Shown here piece by piece: positions 6,566 to 8,581 of a stretch of 8,581 nucleotides of DNA; the first letter of the stretch is position 1, and each line of letters starts with the position of its first letter. The stretch spans positions 1 through 8,581 of the forward strand of contig CAOWNX010000025.1 of the NCBI GenBank assembly GCA_948552115.1, given 5' to 3'. The notes beneath the pieces are model-generated. The model was not told the DNA's origin. It was given only the letters and a program-made list of their open reading frames with translations, and made no database searches. The DNA comes from an uncultured Bacilli bacterium (GTDB lineage Bacteria > Bacillota_I > Bacilli_A > RF39 > UBA660). Position numbers and translations under genes: made by a program.

Positions 6566-6605
6566 AAAAAAACTTCAGTATAGAAGAATAAACTGAAATT
6601 TTTTT
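6566..6605 (-). terminator. Intrinsic terminator of the S66 carboxypeptidase gene
   Basis: On the minus strand TTCAGT (6592-6597) pairs with ACTGAA (6574-6579) across a 12-nt loop. After one mismatch the stem is flanked by seven A's (6599-6605) and seven T's (6566-6572), so it can extend to 13 pairs and ends in a U-tract. It lies about 30 nt past the stop at 6636. The layout is symmetrical and could also work on the plus strand, but no plus-strand gene ends here. Confidence 0.75.
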
Positions 6606-6635
6606 GATATTTAAGCAAACATAAAAATTGTGTAA

Positions 6636-7736
6636 TTATTTTTTAATTTTTTCTTTCTTAGAACGGTTAAAAATAGGTTCATTCACTATTATTTTTTTAT
6701 TGTCATAATCAACAATCGTTTCAGCATCATATGGTAAGATACATCTAGGTACAGAATGCCCAAAATTAATATTATACATAACGGGTGTTGTTAAATCGGC
6801 AAATATTTTTTTATAAACTTCTTTATATTCTTCATAATATACTTCATCTACTGGTTTCCCTACAATGATTCCTTTTACTAAACTTAAAATACCTTTATTT
6901 TTCAATTCTATTAACATGGTTTCTAATAATTCTTTGGTAGGACGTTCTTCTGAAGTTTCTAAGAACAATATTTTTTCTTGCCATTCTTCCTTCGTTGGAA
7001 ATATTTGATATTTTTTATAAACGGATGGTTCCTCTTCATATTTAGCTCCTGTTAAAGCATCATATATACTTTCTATACATCCACCATACAATTTTCCAGT
7101 AACGATACCCTTACCATTTAATGTTTCAAATCCATGAGTTTCTTTATGAGCTATTCTAGGCTTTCCTAATTCACTCACATCATAACTTTCTCGATCACTA
7201 TACCACGTAGGACTTGATGTTATTTCAAAACTATCTTCCTCTTTAAAAAACTTTTTAAAATATTCCTGGGTGTATGGTAGCATTTTTATATCTAATTCTG
7301 CTAAATCAATTAATAAACAAGGACCATAAAAGGTAGAAAGTCCTAATTTATTTAGCATTAAATGATTATTTGTTGTATCAGAAAATCCAGTAAATATTTT
7401 AGGTTGTTTTCTTACTGCTTCTTTAAATTCTTGATCTTCCATTAAATAGGGAATTAATTTATAAGTATCATCGCCACCTATTGCAGTTATAATTGCTTTA
7501 ATCGACGGATCTATAAATGCTTGTTTTAGGTCTGCTGCTCTTTGTTCTGGGTGTTCTTCTAAATACTTTAAATCTTTTAGAGCATTAGGCATTATTACTG
7601 GTTCTAATCCAAACTCCTGTAATCTTTTTATCCCAATTTCTAATTCATGTTTACAAAATGGCATTCCTAGTAAACCTTTTGATAAACTAACGATTGCTAT
7701 TTTATCACCTTTTTTTAATGGCTCTGGTTTAATCAT
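6636..7736 (-). CDS. S66-family serine carboxypeptidase (LD-carboxypeptidase / MccF-like)
   Basis: A 366-aa cytosolic enzyme of peptidase family S66, which includes LdcA (removes the terminal D-Ala from recycled murein tetrapeptides) and MccF (cleaves microcin C-type nucleotide-peptide toxins). Seen: N-terminal KPEPLKKGDKIAIVSLS; AIGGDDTYKLIPYL (85-98); the nucleophile elbow GFSDTTNNHLML with Ser119; GKLYGGCIESI (214-224); ILFLETSEE with Glu260; and NFGHSVPRCILPY with His327. The probable triad is Ser119-Glu260-His327. At 366 aa it is longer than typical LdcA (about 300) and closer to the MccF-like branch, so substrate is uncertain: murein peptide or peptide-nucleotide. No signal peptide. The ribosome binding site is weak (GAAGTGA). 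It appears monocistronic, with its own terminator at 6566-6605. Confidence 0.9.
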   Translation of the reverse strand: MIKPEPLKKGDKIAIVSLSKGLLGMPFCKHELEIGIKRLQEFGLEPVIMPNALKDLKYLEEHPEQRAADLKQAFIDPSIKAIITAIGGDDTYKLIPYLMEDQEFKEAVRKQPKIFTGFSDTTNNHLMLNKLGLSTFYGPCLLIDLAELDIKMLPYTQEYFKKFFKEEDSFEITSSPTWYSDRESYDVSELGKPRIAHKETHGFETLNGKGIVTGKLYGGCIESIYDALTGAKYEEEPSVYKKYQIFPTKEEWQEKILFLETSEERPTKELLETMLIELKNKGILSLVKGIIVGKPVDEVYYEEYKEVYKKIFADLTTPVMYNINFGHSVPRCILPYDAETIVDYDNKKIIVNEPIFNRSKKEKIKK

Positions 7737-7762
7737 GCTAAATCACTTCATTTCTATTACCT

Positions 7763-7771
7763 ATTTTATCA
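7763..7771 (-). promoter_or_regulatory. Possible extended -10 promoter of the S66 carboxypeptidase gene
   Basis: TG-A-TAAAAT on the minus strand (7763-7771), with a poor -35 17 bp upstream (TATTAA). Transcription would start near 7756, about 20 nt before the ATG at 7736. It is the best candidate I see, but the match is modest. Confidence 0.35.
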
Positions 7772-7809
7772 TTTCTTATCACATTTTAATAGATATAACA
7801 CAACACGAA

Positions 7810-7833
7810 TCTAGACATAGCTATGCTACTAGA
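7810..7833. repeat. Imperfect dyad upstream of the S66 carboxypeptidase gene
   Basis: A perfect 10-bp palindrome CATAGCTATG (7816-7825) lies between TCTAG (7810-7814) and its complement CTAGA (7829-7833), with spacers of 1 and 3 bases. It lies about 40 bp upstream of the putative -10. It could be an operator, but there is nothing to identify a regulator. Confidence 0.35.
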
Positions 7834-7882
7834 AACATTTATAAAGATCTACCGATTGATACTATTTCACATTCACATCAAG

Positions 7883-7907
7883 AAAAAAAGAATAACCAGT
7901 ATTCTTT
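7883..7907 (-). terminator. Intrinsic terminator of the copA-copZ operon
   Basis: On the minus strand AAAGAATA pairs with TATTCTTT (8 bp, 7887-7907, 5-nt loop CTGGT), running directly into a U-tract (7883-7889). It lies about 85 nt past the copZ stop and before the S66 gene promoter. The stem has few G/C pairs, but it is preceded by a stronger hairpin at 7907-7939. Confidence 0.6.
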
Positions 7908-7939
7908 CAGACTGTTGAGAAATAAGTATAACAGTCTGA
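7907..7939. repeat. Perfect 10-bp inverted repeat downstream of copZ
   Basis: TCAGACTGTT (7907-7916) and AACAGTCTGA (7930-7939) flank a 13-nt loop. Four of the ten pairs are G/C, making it the most stable hairpin of the three in this gap. It shares its end bases with the hairpins on either side. It may strengthen termination or protect the 3' end of the copA-copZ mRNA. Confidence 0.6.
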
Positions 7940-7966
7940 GATATAAATATTAAGTTATTTATATCT
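7939..7966. repeat. Perfect 11-bp inverted repeat downstream of copZ
   Basis: AGATATAAATA (7939-7949) and TATTTATATCT (7956-7966) flank a 6-nt loop. It lies 26 nt past the copZ stop and begins at the exact base where the previous hairpin ends. Nearly all pairs are A/T. Function unknown; it is the first of three structures met by transcription leaving copZ. Confidence 0.5.
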
Positions 7967-7992
7967 TAAAGCAAATATATAGCATTAGAATA

Positions 7993-8199
7993 TTATTTAG
8001 ATATGCAAAAACCCAATGCCTCTATTTTTTTTATTACCTCATCAATCGTTTTTTCTTTTTTTACTGATAATGTTAATTTTTTATTTTCTAACGAAAGATC
8101 AAAAGAATCAATTCCTTTCATTGTGGATAAAGCATTTTTTATTCTATTTACGCATCCTTCACATTTCATTCCTTCAATCTTTAATGCAATATTTTTCAT
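7993..8199 (-). CDS. copZ: CopZ-like copper chaperone (HMA domain)
   Basis: A 68-aa stand-alone heavy-metal-associated domain with the ferredoxin-like beta-alpha-beta-beta-alpha-beta pattern. The metal-binding loop is GMKCEGC (10-16), with Cys13 and Cys16 forming the CxxC pair that binds Cu(I); the typical ending EALGF is also present (65-aa region). Proteins of this kind carry cytosolic Cu+ and deliver it to the partner P-type ATPase. The ATG overlaps the TGA of the upstream ATPase gene (ATGA), and GGGAGAG lies about 9 nt upstream inside the end of that gene, so the two are translationally coupled. This pairing supports copper over mercury or other metals. It is followed by three hairpins, the last a terminator. 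Confidence 0.9.
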   Translation of the reverse strand: MKNIALKIEGMKCEGCVNRIKNALSTMKGIDSFDLSLENKKLTLSVKKEKTIDEVIKKIEALGFCISK

Positions 8200-8581
8200 T
8201 TTTTCACTCTCCCAAATCTTAATGAATTTAATACAACAGTCAAACTACTAAAAATCATTGCTATACTACCAAACATAGGCGTCATATTTATACCCATGTT
8301 ACTGAATAATCCCATGGCAATTGGAATCATACAAATATTATAGAAAAATGCCCAAAATAAATTTTGTTTAATAACATTATAAGAGCGTTTACTTATTGTT
8401 ATTAAGTCCAAAATATTTTTCATATCATTATTCATTAGAATCACATCTGCTGAATCCATAGCAACATCTGTCCCATCATTTATACTAATTCCAATGGTTG
8501 AACTTACTAATGCTGGAGCATCATTGATTCCATCTCCAACCATAATGACTTTTTTGCCATTATCTATTAGCTTTTTTATAT
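8196..8581 (-). CDS. copA: Cu+-exporting P-type ATPase CopA, C-terminal part (start lies beyond the window)
   Basis: About 127 C-terminal residues of a P1B-type ATPase, cut by the right edge. The visible frame begins IKKLIDNGKKVIMVGDGINDAPAL, with the GDGINDxPAL hinge of the phosphorylation domain, then GTDVAMDSADVILM. Two membrane segments follow: NLFWAFFYNICMIPIA, carrying the Tyr-Asn pair of the copper-ATPase seventh helix, and a last helix with MIFSSLTVVLNSLRF, carrying the Met and Ser of the eighth. These residues are those that bind Cu+ in the P1B-1 subgroup and argue for copper or silver export. The ATG at 8543 is an internal Met, not the start. The gene overlaps copZ by four bases. 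Confidence 0.93.
   Translation of the reverse strand, partial: IKKLIDNGKKVIMVGDGINDAPALVSSTIGISINDGTDVAMDSADVILMNNDMKNILDLITISKRSYNVIKQNLFWAFFYNICMIPIAMGLFSNMGINMTPMFGSIAMIFSSLTVVLNSLRFGRVKK

Noticed and set aside
6405..6596. 63-codon plus-strand open frame between rarA and the S66 gene
   Set aside because: It runs across the rarA promoter, the LexA-like box and into the terminator, and shows no family resemblance.
7735..7953. 72-codon plus-strand open frame over the gap before copZ
   Set aside because: It has no ribosome binding site and spans the S66 promoter region, the dyad and two hairpins; its translation is not recognisable.
8003..8251. Plus-strand open frames over copZ
   Set aside because: They are antisense to copZ and the end of copA; the HMA domain on the minus strand is clear.
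1..8581. CRISPR array, tRNA, rRNA, insertion sequence or prophage
   Set aside because: I found no regularly spaced repeats, no tRNA or rRNA signatures, no transposase and no terminal repeats; all gaps are short and accounted for.

Overview
The window is strongly A+T-rich and looks like a chromosomal segment of a low-GC Firmicute or Tenericute-like bacterium (Bacilli, Erysipelotrichia or RF39-type). The protein families fit this group: PepC-like peptidase, RarA, S66 carboxypeptidase and CopA/CopZ. TGA is used as a stop (the DUF4130 and copA genes) and all Trp codons are TGG, so this is genetic code 11 and not the Mycoplasma code. Ribosome binding sites are AGGAG-like. I cannot name the species.

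Layout. At the left edge a minus-strand gene starts and runs out of the window (1-53, only 17 codons visible), driven by a near-consensus sigma-A promoter. Divergent from it is a PepC/bleomycin-hydrolase-type cysteine peptidase (161-1354) that has its catalytic residues but lacks the usual C-terminal arm. After about 200 bp of promoter and terminator-like DNA comes a tight three-gene plus-strand operon (1555-5054). It holds a radical SAM protein of the 'DNA modification/repair' family (TIGR03916 type), its usual partner DUF4130 (TIGR03915 type), and a very divergent GroEL-like chaperonin. The second start codon abuts the first stop, and the third gene overlaps the second by ATGA.

Convergent to this operon, separated by 23 bp, is rarA (5078-6406, minus), a replication-fork AAA+ ATPase with a good promoter of its own. 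Upstream, also on the minus strand, are a monocistronic S66 (LdcA/MccF-like) carboxypeptidase (6636-7736) followed by an intrinsic terminator, and then the end of a copper operon. That operon contains the 3' part of a CopA-type Cu+ ATPase overlapping a small CopZ-like chaperone by ATGA, followed by three abutting hairpins, the last with a U-tract.

Most interesting points. (1) The radical SAM, DUF4130 and GroEL-like genes form a translationally coupled unit. The chaperonin keeps the ATPase aspartates but has lost the APGFGDRR motif, several apical-domain contact residues and the GGM tail, and no groES is nearby. (2) The sequence GAAC-N4-GTTT, one base from the Gram-positive LexA box GAAC-N4-GTTC, was found by eye only twice in the window: overlapping the -35 of this operon, and just upstream of the -35 of rarA. 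This suggests, but does not prove, a shared DNA-damage response. (3) The PepC-like enzyme lacks the arm that makes this family an aminopeptidase.
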